DNA from: Eubacterium limosum
GTDB lineage: Bacteria > Bacillota > Clostridia > Eubacteriales > Eubacteriaceae
Reading direction: 5' to 3'
Length of the DNA stretch: 64,000 nucleotides
NCBI RefSeq assembly: GCF_000807675.2
Contig: NZ_CP019962.1
Location: 2,914,001 to 2,978,000 of the forward strand
Shown here: positions 42,578 through 51,280 of the stretch, piece by piece
Layout: the number at the start of each line of letters is the position of its first letter
How positions within the stretch are numbered: position 1 is the first letter of the stretch
Made by a program: the position numbers and the translations under genes
The notes under the pieces: generated by a model
What the model was told of the DNA's origin: nothing
Seen by the model: only the letters and a program-made list of their open reading frames with translations
Database searches by the model: none

Positions 42578-45370
42578 ATGAAGGCAAAGCTCAAAGACAA
42601 GCGGCTCCTGCTCACCGCCGTATTTTTCTGCGCCCTGGCGGCGGTGTTTTTGTGGCCGGCAGGGGTAAAGGCAGCGACAGCAGGCGAGTTTACCGTGACG
42701 GGTGGAACATTAGGGACAGATTATACCTATAGCGGCAGTGTGCTCACCGTTAAGACGAGTACACCCTTGACCATCAGCAATACCGACCCCGCCACGGCTA
42801 CCGGCAATCGCATTGTGGCCGCTGGTAATGCCACCATAACTCTGGACAGCGTAAATATCGAGGCAGATACCCCCCTTGCCATTCAAAACGATGTCGCCGT
42901 CAGCCTGATGCTGGCAGGGGATAACATCCTGGCAAGCAGGAGTGGCGCTGGACTGAACGTGCCTGGGAGCGCGGCCGTTACCATTGACAGTACAGACAAT
43001 GCCGGCAGCCTTACAGCAACCGGTGGTGGTTATGCAGCGGGCATTGGAGGCAACTATCAACAAGGCAGCGGCACGATTACGATTAATGGTGGTACGGTCA
43101 CGGCCACCGGCGCTAGTTATGGGGCGGGCATCGGAGGCGGCAGCAATAAGGATGACGGCCCCCTCGTAGGCAGCGGCCCTGTCAACATCAATGGCGGCAA
43201 CGTTACCGCCAATAGCGGCGGCGCTGGTGGAGCGGGTATCGGCGGCGGGTTTCGGGGTTACGGCGGCAGGATCACCATCACCGGCGGCACGGTCATAGCT
43301 AACGGCAAAGGCGGCGGTGCAGGCATTGGCGGCGGCAAATATAAAAATTCTGGGCGCCCTGAAGAAGGCGCTGGCGGTACGGTAATCATCACTGGCGGCA
43401 GCGTTCACGCCACTGCTGACTCGCAATGGGCCCAAAATATCGGCCATGGCAGCGGCAGCTCCAACTCCGGCAGTCTGACAAATGGCAGCGACAACGTCTA
43501 TCTCAAAACTTTCACTTTAAAGGATAGTAGCGGAAGTCCCGTTACGGATGCGGCCATCGATGCCTTTACAATCTCCCACGGCATCAAGGACGTGCGCACC
43601 GACATTGAGGGCAAGCTGTATTTCTACCTGCCAGACAGCATCACGGATAACACTCCGGTCACCGTCACCGCGGGTGGAACAGACTATGTGGGGAAGGTAA
43701 GCGGTTCAGCTACACTCAACCCCTTTGCCGGCGACATCGACCTATCCCAGGGCGGCAACCTGTACATCTGGAACGACGGCTACATGCGGGGAAACAGCGC
43801 GGATACAAGCGCCAAAAAGAGCTACGCCGGCAATTACACCCTGAGCGGCGGTACAGCCGAATCACCTACTGCCAATATCGTCAACGTCATGGGCGACTAC
43901 AATGGCAACCCGGTGAGCGGTACGAAAAAGACCATCACCCTAAATGGGGTCAATATCGACGTAAGCAGCCAATCGTATGCCTGCGCCTTTAGTATCCAGG
44001 CAGGCACGGGTGCGGGAACAGGTGCGAACGTCAATTTGATGCTTTCAGGCAGCAATACACTGAAAAGTGGTGACTGGAGCGCCGGACTGAATGCAACACA
44101 AAACACAGATGTCAGCATTGACAGCGCCGATGATGCGGGCAGCCTTACGGTTTACGGAGGAAGACCGGGAACAGGCATTTATGCCGACACACTCACCGTA
44201 AAGAACGGTAATGTAAGCGCTAATGCTGTCTTGACTTCGGCCGGCATTCAAATCGGCAGCACTTTTAAACTTGAAGGCGGCACGGTCAAGGCTACGGGAG
44301 AGCGGGATTCCGGCATTAAAGGCGGTACGGTTAATGTGAGCGGGGGGACACTAACCGCTGAGGGTGGAACTGAAAAAGCCGGTATCAACAGCAGCAATGT
44401 CAACATCAGCGGCGGCAGTGTTACGGCCAACGGTGGCAGTTATGGAGCAGGTATCGGCGGCAACATTAGAGAAGCCGGTAAAAACGTCACCATCAGCGGC
44501 GGTACGGTCGTCGCCAAGGGCGGCGACTACGCGGCAGACATCGGTGGCGGCCGGGAAGGAAATGGCGGAAATGTCATCATCACTGGGGGCAGCATCAAGG
44601 CATCTAGCATCGGCGCAGGATGGAGGGGTAGCGGCGGCACCCAGACAGACGGCAGTGGGAACATCGTCTATCTCAACACCCTCACCGTGGGCGAGAGCGC
44701 CGTGAGTGATGGAACCGCCATCACCAGTACCGACAGCGCCGATCCCAACACCCTGACCAACGGCTACGGCGTAAAAGACGTGGTAACCATGGATGTTGGT
44801 AAGCTTTATTTTTACCTGCCCGCCACCACAGAGGCGAGCAACCCGCCCATCGAGCTAAAAGCAGGGACGGATTCCACGGTCTACAGCCGGAACTACATTA
44901 GAACATGGGGCAGCACCGCCACCCTCCTGCCCCCGCCCACCTACACCATCACCATCCCGGAAAAAGTGGATTTTGACAGCCCAACCTACCAGCCAGCGGG
45001 GAGCGGGCAGTACAATGACAAAACCTTTGAAGTCATACCGACAACCCTCACCAACCTGACCGACGGCCGCGGCCTGAGCGTCATGGTGAAAGACGGCGGC
45101 ACCAGTCCCAGCACCGGCACTGATTATCAGCTGACCGGTTCAGATTCAAGCGACACCCTGAATTATCAGGTCTATCAAGGCGCCAGTGCCACAGGTAGTG
45201 CTTTAGATGCCGCAGGGGCGACCCTTGTAAATAAATGGGAAAAAGCCGCGGGCGGCAGTTTACCAAGCGCCCAATCCGGCACCCTGCGCCTCGACCAAAC
45301 CCAGATCAAGTACAGCGGCAGCTACACCGGCACCCTGACCTTCACCGTCAACGTGGTGGACAGCAAGTAG
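42578..45370 (+). CDS. Large secreted glycine-rich beta-helix surface protein (putative adhesin)
   Basis: 930 residues with a signal peptide (helix about 9-30). Most of the chain is short beta repeats of the type GGSYGAGIGGN...VTISGGTVVAKGG, typical of right-handed beta-helix or carbohydrate-binding surface proteins. It is built of two tandem modules: about 35-370 and 400-780 each start with a similar beta region, run through Gly-rich turns and end in KLYFYLP. The C-terminal domain (about 790-930, YTITIPEKVDFDSP to YTGTLTFTVNVV) is the same type as the three small secreted proteins downstream. It has no sorting signal or membrane tail, so it is probably held by partners. The leader lies next to the inversion switch. 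Confidence 0.8.
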   Translation: MKAKLKDKRLLLTAVFFCALAAVFLWPAGVKAATAGEFTVTGGTLGTDYTYSGSVLTVKTSTPLTISNTDPATATGNRIVAAGNATITLDSVNIEADTPLAIQNDVAVSLMLAGDNILASRSGAGLNVPGSAAVTIDSTDNAGSLTATGGGYAAGIGGNYQQGSGTITINGGTVTATGASYGAGIGGGSNKDDGPLVGSGPVNINGGNVTANSGGAGGAGIGGGFRGYGGRITITGGTVIANGKGGGAGIGGGKYKNSGRPEEGAGGTVIITGGSVHATADSQWAQNIGHGSGSSNSGSLTNGSDNVYLKTFTLKDSSGSPVTDAAIDAFTISHGIKDVRTDIEGKLYFYLPDSITDNTPVTVTAGGTDYVGKVSGSATLNPFAGDIDLSQGGNLYIWNDGYMRGNSADTSAKKSYAGNYTLSGGTAESPTANIVNVMGDYNGNPVSGTKKTITLNGVNIDVSSQSYACAFSIQAGTGAGTGANVNLMLSGSNTLKSGDWSAGLNATQNTDVSIDSADDAGSLTVYGGRPGTGIYADTLTVKNGNVSANAVLTSAGIQIGSTFKLEGGTVKATGERDSGIKGGTVNVSGGTLTAEGGTEKAGINSSNVNISGGSVTANGGSYGAGIGGNIREAGKNVTISGGTVVAKGGDYAADIGGGREGNGGNVIITGGSIKASSIGAGWRGSGGTQTDGSGNIVYLNTLTVGESAVSDGTAITSTDSADPNTLTNGYGVKDVVTMDVGKLYFYLPATTEASNPPIELKAGTDSTVYSRNYIRTWGSTATLLPPPTYTITIPEKVDFDSPTYQPAGSGQYNDKTFEVIPTTLTNLTDGRGLSVMVKDGGTSPSTGTDYQLTGSDSSDTLNYQVYQGASATGSALDAAGATLVNKWEKAAGGSLPSAQSGTLRLDQTQIKYSGSYTGTLTFTVNVVDSK

Positions 45371-45379
45371 GAGGAGCTC

Positions 45380-45847
45380 ATGAAAAAACAGACAAACATC
45401 CTGATTATTGTGCTGCTGGTACTGCTGACCGCTGCGGGCGGCGTGATCGCCTGGCTGGTGACCCATCGTCCCGACCCGTTGGAGTTGGAGCCCAACGTGG
45501 TCGCCCTGACGCCCACCCCAGCCGGACAGACCGCGCCAGACGGCATCCAGATCCCCGGCTATCCCACCTTAACTGTGGACAGCGCCACCGGTACGGTGAA
45601 CACCGTGTTCCAAAACCCCGAGGGCAACCGCTGCACCTTTGAGCTCACCCTCACACGGACCGACACCGGCGAAGAGCTCTGGCATTCCGGCAAATTTAAA
45701 CCCGGCACCGGCATCCAGAATCCAGCCTTAACCGTCACACCGCCGCCCGGTACCTACCCCGCGGCGCTCACCTATACCACCACCAGCCTGAAAGACCAAA
45801 GCCCCATGAACGGCGCCGTCATCAACACCGAGCTGGTCGTCAAATAA
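45380..45847 (+). CDS. Membrane-anchored accessory protein of the surface operon
   Basis: 155 residues. An N-terminal membrane helix (about 6-26, ILIIVLLVLLTAAGGVIAWLV) is followed by a Pro/Thr linker and a beta domain (about 60-155) with TVNTVFQNPEGNRCTFELTLTRTDTGEELWHSG. It starts 9 bp after the adhesin gene. It is exported but retained at the membrane and could anchor the surface structure. I do not recognise a named family. Confidence 0.65.
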   Translation: MKKQTNILIIVLLVLLTAAGGVIAWLVTHRPDPLELEPNVVALTPTPAGQTAPDGIQIPGYPTLTVDSATGTVNTVFQNPEGNRCTFELTLTRTDTGEELWHSGKFKPGTGIQNPALTVTPPPGTYPAALTYTTTSLKDQSPMNGAVINTELVVK

Positions 45848-45868
45848 AATCTAAGAGAGGATAAAAGA

Positions 45869-46411
45869 ATGAAAATCAGAAAAACACTCACCACTCTAGC
45901 CCTTGCCTGCCTGCTCACCGCGACATTGGCCGCTCCCGCGCTGGCAGCAGACCCCACCATTGTCTCGCCAGCCACAACCGCTGGTTCAGCCGTGAACGCA
46001 GCAGTCGATAATGCCTACACGGTCACCATTCCAGAAAAAGTTGATTTCGGAAAATTGACTAAGGATTCAACCGGTGACGCTTTGATTAAAGATTTGACCG
46101 TCAGCGCAGCCGGTGTTGTCATTCCAGCCGATAAAAATCTGAATGTTACAGTAAAAGGCGATGGAACGAGCGAAGCCTTTACCATTGACACAGCCGCTGG
46201 CGGGATCATAGGATACAATGTCTATAATACGGTGGATACCACCGGAACAGGCGTCACTACCGGAGGAACTTTTAAAGATTTTGAAGCAGGAAAGCCTTCC
46301 ACAACACAAACTGTCAATGGCAAGGTCAAATTGAAAAACGCACCCGTCCATTCCGGCGATTATACCGGCACTCTCACCTTCACCTGCACTGTCGCAGCAC
46401 CAACCCCATAA
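45869..46411 (+). CDS. Small secreted one-domain surface protein 1
   Basis: 180 residues with a clear signal peptide ending ALAAD (about 27). The mature part is a single beta domain from YTVTIPEKVDFGKL to YTGTLTFTCTV, matching the C-terminal domain of the 930-residue protein. No anchor follows. The repeated use of this domain suggests protein-protein assembly. It shares the operon with two relatives. Confidence 0.7.
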   Translation: MKIRKTLTTLALACLLTATLAAPALAADPTIVSPATTAGSAVNAAVDNAYTVTIPEKVDFGKLTKDSTGDALIKDLTVSAAGVVIPADKNLNVTVKGDGTSEAFTIDTAAGGIIGYNVYNTVDTTGTGVTTGGTFKDFEAGKPSTTQTVNGKVKLKNAPVHSGDYTGTLTFTCTVAAPTP

Positions 46412-46424
46412 AAAGGAGACCATC

Positions 46425-46964
46425 ATGAAAATCAAAAAAGCCCTCATCCCGCTGGTCCTCACCGCCCTGCTGGCCCTCGCAGCCACCCCGGCTCTGGCGA
46501 CCGAGATCGAACAGGGAACAGCAGCACCGACCTACACAAATACCGGCGACACCAGCGTCACCGCCAGCGTGGACACTACCTACACCATCACCATCCCGGA
46601 CAGTGATACCCTGAAGTTTGAAAAACTGACCGGCACCGCCGAGGAAGCCGCGCGTACTAAAACCTTTAACGTGAGCGCAAAGGGCGTCACCCTGGAACCC
46701 GGAAAACAGCTCAACGTCACCGTTTCCGGTGAAAACAATGATTTTAAAATGACCAACGCTGCGCTTTCGTCCGTCAAGCTGCCCTACACCATCACCCCAG
46801 CTGCCGGCTCAGCCCTGAGACCCGGTGGCACCATCGCCAGCTTTGCAAACAACAGTACCGAGACGGTCAGCAGCACCCTCATCGTCAACGCCCCCACCAT
46901 GGGCGCAGGCAATTATTCCGACACACTGACCTTTACCTGCACCGTCGCAGATAAAACCCCATAA
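46425..46964 (+). CDS. Small secreted one-domain surface protein 2
   Basis: 179 residues, signal peptide ending ALAT (about 24), mature domain from YTITIPDSDTLKFEKL to YSDTLTFTCTV. It is clearly related to protein 1 (KTFNVSAKGVTLEPGKQLNVTV parallels KDLTVSAAGVVIPADKNLNVTV). GGAG precedes the ATG. Confidence 0.7.
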   Translation: MKIKKALIPLVLTALLALAATPALATEIEQGTAAPTYTNTGDTSVTASVDTTYTITIPDSDTLKFEKLTGTAEEAARTKTFNVSAKGVTLEPGKQLNVTVSGENNDFKMTNAALSSVKLPYTITPAAGSALRPGGTIASFANNSTETVSSTLIVNAPTMGAGNYSDTLTFTCTVADKTP

Positions 46965-46967
46965 AAA

Positions 46968-47101
46968 AATGGAGAATGGAGAATTAAAAGAGCAAAATGC
47001 CGCGCATTTTGAAGGGAAGAATGGCCGCAGGCCGTTCTGATCAAATCTGCAAAAGCAGATTTGCACCAGAATTTTCCATTTTCCATTCTCAATTTTCCAT
47101 T
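46968..47101. repeat. MITE-like repeat with terminal inverted repeats and three nested hairpins
   Basis: Non-coding element inserted within the surface operon. Ends 46968-46985 and 47070-47087 are inverted repeats (16 of 18 match; unit like AATGGAGAATGGAGAATT), and the right end is extended by a further partial copy to 47101. Inside are perfect hairpins at 46994-47010 (AAAATGC/GCATTTT), 47018-47038 (GGCC/GGCC core) and 47042-47063 (CAAATCTGC/GCAGATTTG). It looks like a mobile miniature element or an mRNA-structure repeat. Confidence 0.75.
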
Positions 47102-47133
47102 ATTAAATCCTGACAAGAAAAAAGGAGATCACC

Positions 47134-47601
47134 ATGAAAATCAAAAAAGCCCTCATCCCGCTGGCCCTCACCGCCCTGTTGGCCTTTGGCGCAGCGCCCG
47201 TCCTGGCTGGTGATATTATAAGCCCCGCCACCACCGGCACCGCCGACCTCCGGGCTCAGGTCGATGCCACCTACACCGTGGTTATCCCAGCCTCCATGAC
47301 CGAGGACAAAAGCCTGAAGGGCGGCACCAACACCATCGGCGCCCTGAGTGCCACCAGTCTGAACCTGGAGCCCGGCACCAGTCTCACCTGTACCCTCAGC
47401 GGCGATACCCTGACACGTGAGAAAGGTGTGGAAACCCTGGCTTACAACGCCCATTTCGGCGCCGACCAAACCGCCAAAACCACTACCCTGACCGAAAGCA
47501 CCGCCATCGACGTGAACGTGGAAGTGGACAGCACCCGTCTGGCCCAGGCCAAAGCCGGCACCTACCGAGGCACCCTGAACTTCACCCTGAGCGTGCAGTA
47601 G
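47134..47601 (+). CDS. Small secreted one-domain surface protein 3
   Basis: 155 residues, with signal peptide nearly identical to that of protein 2 (KIKKALIPLALTALLA) and a mature domain from YTVVIPASMTEDKSL to YRGTLNFTLSVQ. It is shorter and more diverged than proteins 1 and 2. It lies after the repeat element, with AAGGAG 8 bp before the ATG. Confidence 0.7.
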   Translation: MKIKKALIPLALTALLAFGAAPVLAGDIISPATTGTADLRAQVDATYTVVIPASMTEDKSLKGGTNTIGALSATSLNLEPGTSLTCTLSGDTLTREKGVETLAYNAHFGADQTAKTTTLTESTAIDVNVEVDSTRLAQAKAGTYRGTLNFTLSVQ

Positions 47602-47610
47602 GAGAGCGCC

Positions 47611-47961
47611 ATGAAAAAGCTTCTTTCCATTCTGGCTCTCCTGCTGGTTCTGACCGCCAGCCTGAGCGCGCCCGTGCTGGCCGACGAGGTGAGAGGCACC
47701 GAGCTGCAGCTGATCGTTACCGAAACACCTACGCCAACGCCCGAGCCCACAGTGACACCTGCGCCAACGCCACCAGAAAATTCAGCGCCCCAGGAAAGCC
47801 CACTCACTGAGAATCCTGTCCAGACAGAGGTCAGGAACCCTGTCACAGGCAACCCCATGACCCTGAAAGAAATCGGGGTGGTGGGCATGGCAGTGGCTGC
47901 GCTTATTCTGACAGTCTGCATGGCCGCGGCACAGCATAAAAAGAAAATTCACGTAAAATAA
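47611..47961 (+). CDS. Proline-rich surface protein with NPVTG sorting-like signal
   Basis: 116 residues. The signal peptide (to about 24) is followed by a Pro/Thr/Glu stalk (PTPTPEPTVTPAPTPP), the pentapeptide NPVTG (about 76-80), a hydrophobic helix (GVVGMAVAALILTVCMAA) and the basic tail HKKKIHVK. This is the order of a sortase-processed wall anchor. It is the last gene before a strong terminator, and may be the wall base for the other operon products. Confidence 0.7.
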   Translation: MKKLLSILALLLVLTASLSAPVLADEVRGTELQLIVTETPTPTPEPTVTPAPTPPENSAPQESPLTENPVQTEVRNPVTGNPMTLKEIGVVGMAVAALILTVCMAAAQHKKKIHVK

Positions 47962-47999
47962 AATAGCAGAAAATGGGACAACGGCTGTCACCCATCAAA

Positions 48000-48048
48000 A
48001 CACCGAAGGCCACATACCGATATACGTATGTGGTCTTCGGTGTTTTTT
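48000..48048 (+). terminator. Terminator of the surface operon
   Basis: ACACCGAAG-CCACATAC pairs with its complement ending at 48042, and TTTTTT follows. Confidence 0.85.
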
Positions 48049-48077
48049 GCACAAAAAAGCGAGAAAAAGGAGAAAAA

Positions 48078-48626
48078 ATGGCATTTGCAAAACGTTTGAG
48101 AGACCTGCTGAAAGCACTGAATTTAGATATTAAGACCTACCTCAAAAAGCACTACGAGCTCTTTGAGGCCGTGGATACCGGCTATGTGGCCAAAGACGGC
48201 AGAGAGCACTTGACCGAGCTCATCTACCACGGCCACAGCGGCCATGTCTGCCGCTATTGCAGGCGCGCGCTCAAAAAGAAAACCCTGCGCCTGGTGGAAA
48301 AAAACGGCAGAAACCATGTGGTCAACGGCCTGTCCAAGGAGGTGGAAGACGCCGACGGGCACCTGTACGTGCTCTGGGTGTGCAGCTGCGAGTGCGGGCA
48401 CTGCGCCAGACGCCAGCGCGTGCTGCCTGTTTTTGCAACGCGCTGGATGCGCCACACCCTGTTCACTGTGGCCCAGACCCTTTTACATTTGTTTGAAAAC
48501 GATGAACTGGACGCAAAACCTCTGAAACCGCGCCGCGGCCGGCCCGTACTTACCATGCCTTTTTACGGTGAGCTGAGCACCGTGTACCGCTGGCGGCAGA
48601 GAATAAAAATAATTTTTAATTCATGA
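48078..48626 (+). CDS. Cysteine-rich hypothetical protein, probably zinc-binding
   Basis: 182 residues from ATG 48078, 7 bp after AAGGAG; the longer frame from 47973 crosses the terminator. Two cysteine clusters (CRYCRRALKKKTLR and CSCECGHCARRQR) suggest a zinc-ribbon-like fold. The C-terminus (GELSTVYRWRQRIKIIFN) looks like the start of a helix-turn-helix. It resembles small DNA-associated proteins of mobile elements, but I cannot assign it. Confidence 0.5.
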   Translation: MAFAKRLRDLLKALNLDIKTYLKKHYELFEAVDTGYVAKDGREHLTELIYHGHSGHVCRYCRRALKKKTLRLVEKNGRNHVVNGLSKEVEDADGHLYVLWVCSCECGHCARRQRVLPVFATRWMRHTLFTVAQTLLHLFENDELDAKPLKPRRGRPVLTMPFYGELSTVYRWRQRIKIIFNS

Positions 48627-48748
48627 TAATAAAAACACGTTCGCGCGTCCGTTAAAACCACAAATTCCTGTAAGATAGAACCATCAGCAGGAGCAAGAAA
48701 AAATTGCACCGCTGAAATCAAACCATTATATTTTACAGGAGGTTTACA

Positions 48749-49315
48749 ATGAATCGTAAACAGACAACCCCAAAGTGTGAAACGGACAAAAAAGTGTTGA
48801 GGCCATGGTGTGCTTCGTGCGCCCTGAAACAGGAGGACCGCCTTTTAGGCAGCTTTGAGACCCTGCCTGATGTGGATAAGGGCATTGAGCTTGTCTTTCT
48901 GGATAAACAGATAAAAGTCCTGGAGCAGGAATTTGCCGAAAAAGCCAATATCTATCTGAAGAAAACAGAACCAGAGCCAGAGGGCTGTGCAGTGGCAGAC
49001 ACGGCGTGCAGTGTGGAGGAGCTGGCCGAAAAGCTGCAGGAGTACGGCGTCGATATTGGCAGAAACCAGCTGTTTAAATGGCTGCGGGACAATGGTTATG
49101 CCCGCTACAGCAACGGCAGCGCTTACCAGAACCTACCCACCGAGGAAGCCTTAGAAAAAAACTATCTGATCACGGTACAAGTACCATACCGAAAAAAAAG
49201 AACCGGGAAACTCTTGCACAGCCTGCGCATCCGGGTGACCCCTTTGGGTCAGGATTTCTTTGGCAGAGCCCTCATGGCAGAGTACGGCACAACATCCAAG
49301 GCGGTGCGCCAATGA
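48749..49315 (+). CDS. Phage-type antirepressor with KilAC domain
   Basis: 188 residues. The N-terminal 75 residues are charged and unassigned, with WCASCALKQEDR. The C-terminal KilAC/ANT domain (about 85-175) has VEELAEKLQEYGVDIGRNQLFKWLRDNGY and the usual conserved end. KilAC domains occur on phage antirepressors and on element-borne regulators. It overlaps the next gene by 4 bp (ATGA). Confidence 0.8.
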   Translation: MNRKQTTPKCETDKKVLRPWCASCALKQEDRLLGSFETLPDVDKGIELVFLDKQIKVLEQEFAEKANIYLKKTEPEPEGCAVADTACSVEELAEKLQEYGVDIGRNQLFKWLRDNGYARYSNGSAYQNLPTEEALEKNYLITVQVPYRKKRTGKLLHSLRIRVTPLGQDFFGRALMAEYGTTSKAVRQ

Positions 49316-49737
49316 GTCACGATTGCCTGAACCTTGAAACCTGCTACTGCCATACCGCCTATATTTTTGGCAAAAGCCATGAACCCCTGCGCGCCATGAT
49401 CGTGGGCGGCCGCTCCCTGGCCTGGCATATGGAGGACCTGGCCGCCCTGCTGGGCCTGGACGATGAGGACGGTTTCCTCGATAAGCTGCGGAACAACCGG
49501 CGTGTGGGTGTGTGGCGCCGCCATTTTCCCTCCAGAGACGACCCGATGCGGTTGGAGGTCATGGAGTTTGTGGACATCGGCGGCATGTGCGACCTGCTGC
49601 AGTACGCCCGCGACAGCGGAAAGCTCACCCCGGACGAGGCAAAGGACTGGCACTTTTTCCTGGACGGCTTCATGATCATGCAGCTGCGAAAAAGCCAGGG
49701 CTGCGGCACTGCGCACCTGCTCTTTTCCACCCGATGA
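49312..49737 (+). CDS. Hypothetical protein, possibly Bro-N/antirepressor related
   Basis: 141 residues from the ATG at 49312, coupled to the antirepressor by an ATGA overlap. The middle part (AWHMEDLAALLGLDDEDGFLDKL) has the look of a Bro-N DNA-binding segment, in which a residue stretch predicts a short helix pair. That likeness is weak. Position inside a chain of four overlapping genes supports its reality. Confidence 0.5.
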   Translation: MSHDCLNLETCYCHTAYIFGKSHEPLRAMIVGGRSLAWHMEDLAALLGLDDEDGFLDKLRNNRRVGVWRRHFPSRDDPMRLEVMEFVDIGGMCDLLQYARDSGKLTPDEAKDWHFFLDGFMIMQLRKSQGCGTAHLLFSTR

Positions 49738-50345
49738 ATTACCTGACCGAAATATTGGCCTTTTACAAATGGCTGGAGACGCACCCCCTGAGCCCGCTGC
49801 TTCAGGCCTACTGGCACCTGCTCATGTATTACAACAACAAAGCTGCCGTCCGGGCAGAGGACGGCAGCTGGCACTGGCCCGTAGACTTCAAGGTACCCAA
49901 CACAGTGCTCATGCCCCTTTTAGGTGTCAAAGACCGGCGCGTACTGCTGCGACAGAGAGGGTACCTCATAGACCACAAACGGGTGACGTACCAAAAGGAC
50001 AAAGGCCAGCGGGCAGGTACCTACCGCCTGGTGCCCTTTGACAGGGGGCTGGGCATGGCAGCCCTCAGGGCAGAGACAGGGGACAGTGTGACACAAATCT
50101 GGACACAAGCTGTCCCGCCCCCTGTGACCGGAGTGTCCCCGTTCATAAATATAAATCATAAACACACTTCTCTATCCTATGGTAATCAGGAGGACGCGCC
50201 GTTTATGCCCCAGTTCAATCTGCTGCCCCAGATCACCGAGGAAGAAAAAGCCGCCATCCGGGCAAAGTACCCCGGCGACGACGTGGCTGCCTTTAACGCC
50301 ATCTGGGCCGCGAGAGAAGAAAAACAGAAAGGAGAAAAAACATGA
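49734..50345 (+). CDS. Replication-initiator-like winged-helix protein
   Basis: 203 residues from ATG 49734, again with an ATGA overlap. The N-terminal 100 residues (MNYLTEILAFYKWLETHP, AYWHLLMYYNNKA, VLMPLLGVKDRRVLLRQRGYL) match the wHTH start of phage and plasmid DnaD-like replication initiators. The DnaD C-terminal domain is not present, and the tail is short and polar, ending EEKAAIRAKYPGDDVAAFNAIWAAREE. It may be a shortened or divergent initiator. Confidence 0.6.
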   Translation: MNYLTEILAFYKWLETHPLSPLLQAYWHLLMYYNNKAAVRAEDGSWHWPVDFKVPNTVLMPLLGVKDRRVLLRQRGYLIDHKRVTYQKDKGQRAGTYRLVPFDRGLGMAALRAETGDSVTQIWTQAVPPPVTGVSPFININHKHTSLSYGNQEDAPFMPQFNLLPQITEEEKAAIRAKYPGDDVAAFNAIWAAREEKQKGEKT

Positions 50346-50542
50346 ACCGATACGGGATTGGCCCCGGTGTGGTAAGACGGAGAAGAAGCTACCTGGTCGA
50401 GGCCGAGTGCCAGATGAAAGCAGGCTTTTACGCCCGCAGCGCCGAGGAGGCCGAGGATGCCTTTAACGAGCTCAGCGCCGCCGTCGAAGACCGGTTTCCC
50501 GGCCTTGTGCTTGAGATTACAGACGTCTATGAGGACGAATAG
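50342..50542 (+). CDS. Small hypothetical protein
   Basis: 66 residues, ATGA overlap with the previous gene. The sequence (SYLVEAECQMKAGFYARSAEEAEDAFNEL) suggests a small alpha/beta fold, but I see no family. It is kept because of its tight place in the gene chain. Confidence 0.55.
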   Translation: MNRYGIGPGVVRRRRSYLVEAECQMKAGFYARSAEEAEDAFNELSAAVEDRFPGLVLEITDVYEDE

Positions 50543-50550
50543 GAGGCTTA

Positions 50551-51138
50551 TTGAAAGAAAAATACGCGTTGATCGACACCTGGGTCCAGGAGGCAAAAAA
50601 CAATGACAAAGCAGCTAAAGAGCAGCTGATCAACACCTTTAAGCCCCTGATCCTGTCCGTCATACAAAAATACATCTACGACACAGACGCCTATGAGGAC
50701 GCCCTGCAGGACGGCGCCCTGGTCGTGCTGGAGGCCGTACAGGCCTACGACCCGGATTTAGGCGTCGTATTCCCCTTTTATCTGAAAAACCGCCTGTTCC
50801 ATCATTTCGTCAATGCGGCCAAAGCCATCAAAAAACAACAGGAAAACGAGCGCGCCGTCACAGGCGGTGGGGAGGATGGGGAAAACAGCCTGGAACAATA
50901 TCCAGATGCTGGGCCATCGCCAGAAAAAGAAATGGTCAGACAGGAAAAAAACGCAGTGCTTGAGCAGATGCTCGCAGAAATAAGAGCAGAAAGAGCAGAC
51001 GTTATCCGGCTGCGCTACTTTGAGGAAAAAAGCCTGAATGAAATCGCCCAGATACTGGACATTAGTCCTTGCCTGGCCGGCGTACACGTGCATCGGGGAA
51101 TAGAAGCCCTGAGGAAAAATAAGCACCGCCTGCAATAA
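50551..51138 (+). CDS. RNA polymerase sigma factor of the sigma-70 family (small, element-borne)
   Basis: 195 residues from TTG 50551, with AGGAGG 4 bp upstream. Region 2 (about 25-90) has LILSVIQKYIYDTDAYEDALQDG. A linker of about 45 residues precedes region 4 (about 140-195, VIRLRYFEEKSLNEIAQILDIS and the recognition helix). The size resembles the UviA/TcdR-type sigma factors and prophage sigma genes of clostridia. Its targets may include neighbouring genes; no specific promoter was found. Confidence 0.8.
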   Translation: MKEKYALIDTWVQEAKNNDKAAKEQLINTFKPLILSVIQKYIYDTDAYEDALQDGALVVLEAVQAYDPDLGVVFPFYLKNRLFHHFVNAAKAIKKQQENERAVTGGGEDGENSLEQYPDAGPSPEKEMVRQEKNAVLEQMLAEIRAERADVIRLRYFEEKSLNEIAQILDISPCLAGVHVHRGIEALRKNKHRLQ

Positions 51139-51150
51139 GAATAATCTTTC

Positions 51151-51198
51151 AATAAAAACAACCAAAGCAGCAAATTTGGTTGTTTTTATTTTTTTTGA
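51151..51198 (+). terminator. Terminator after the sigma gene
   Basis: A perfect 16-bp stem, AATAAAAACAACCAAA (51151-51166) with its complement (51175-51190), has an 8-nt loop and a T-rich run. Confidence 0.85.
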
Positions 51199-51280
51199 AA
51201 TAACTGTAAAATTTCCACCCTTTTTTCCATTGTAAGAGTGTAAGGCAAAAACGCCGAAACCAAAAACAGGAGGTAAGCAC

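Noticed and set aside
42990-44640. Glycine-rich coding repeats as a CRISPR or DNA satellite array
   Set aside because: Units vary in length and sequence and keep the reading frame; they reflect beta-helix protein repeats. No CRISPR array is seen in the window.
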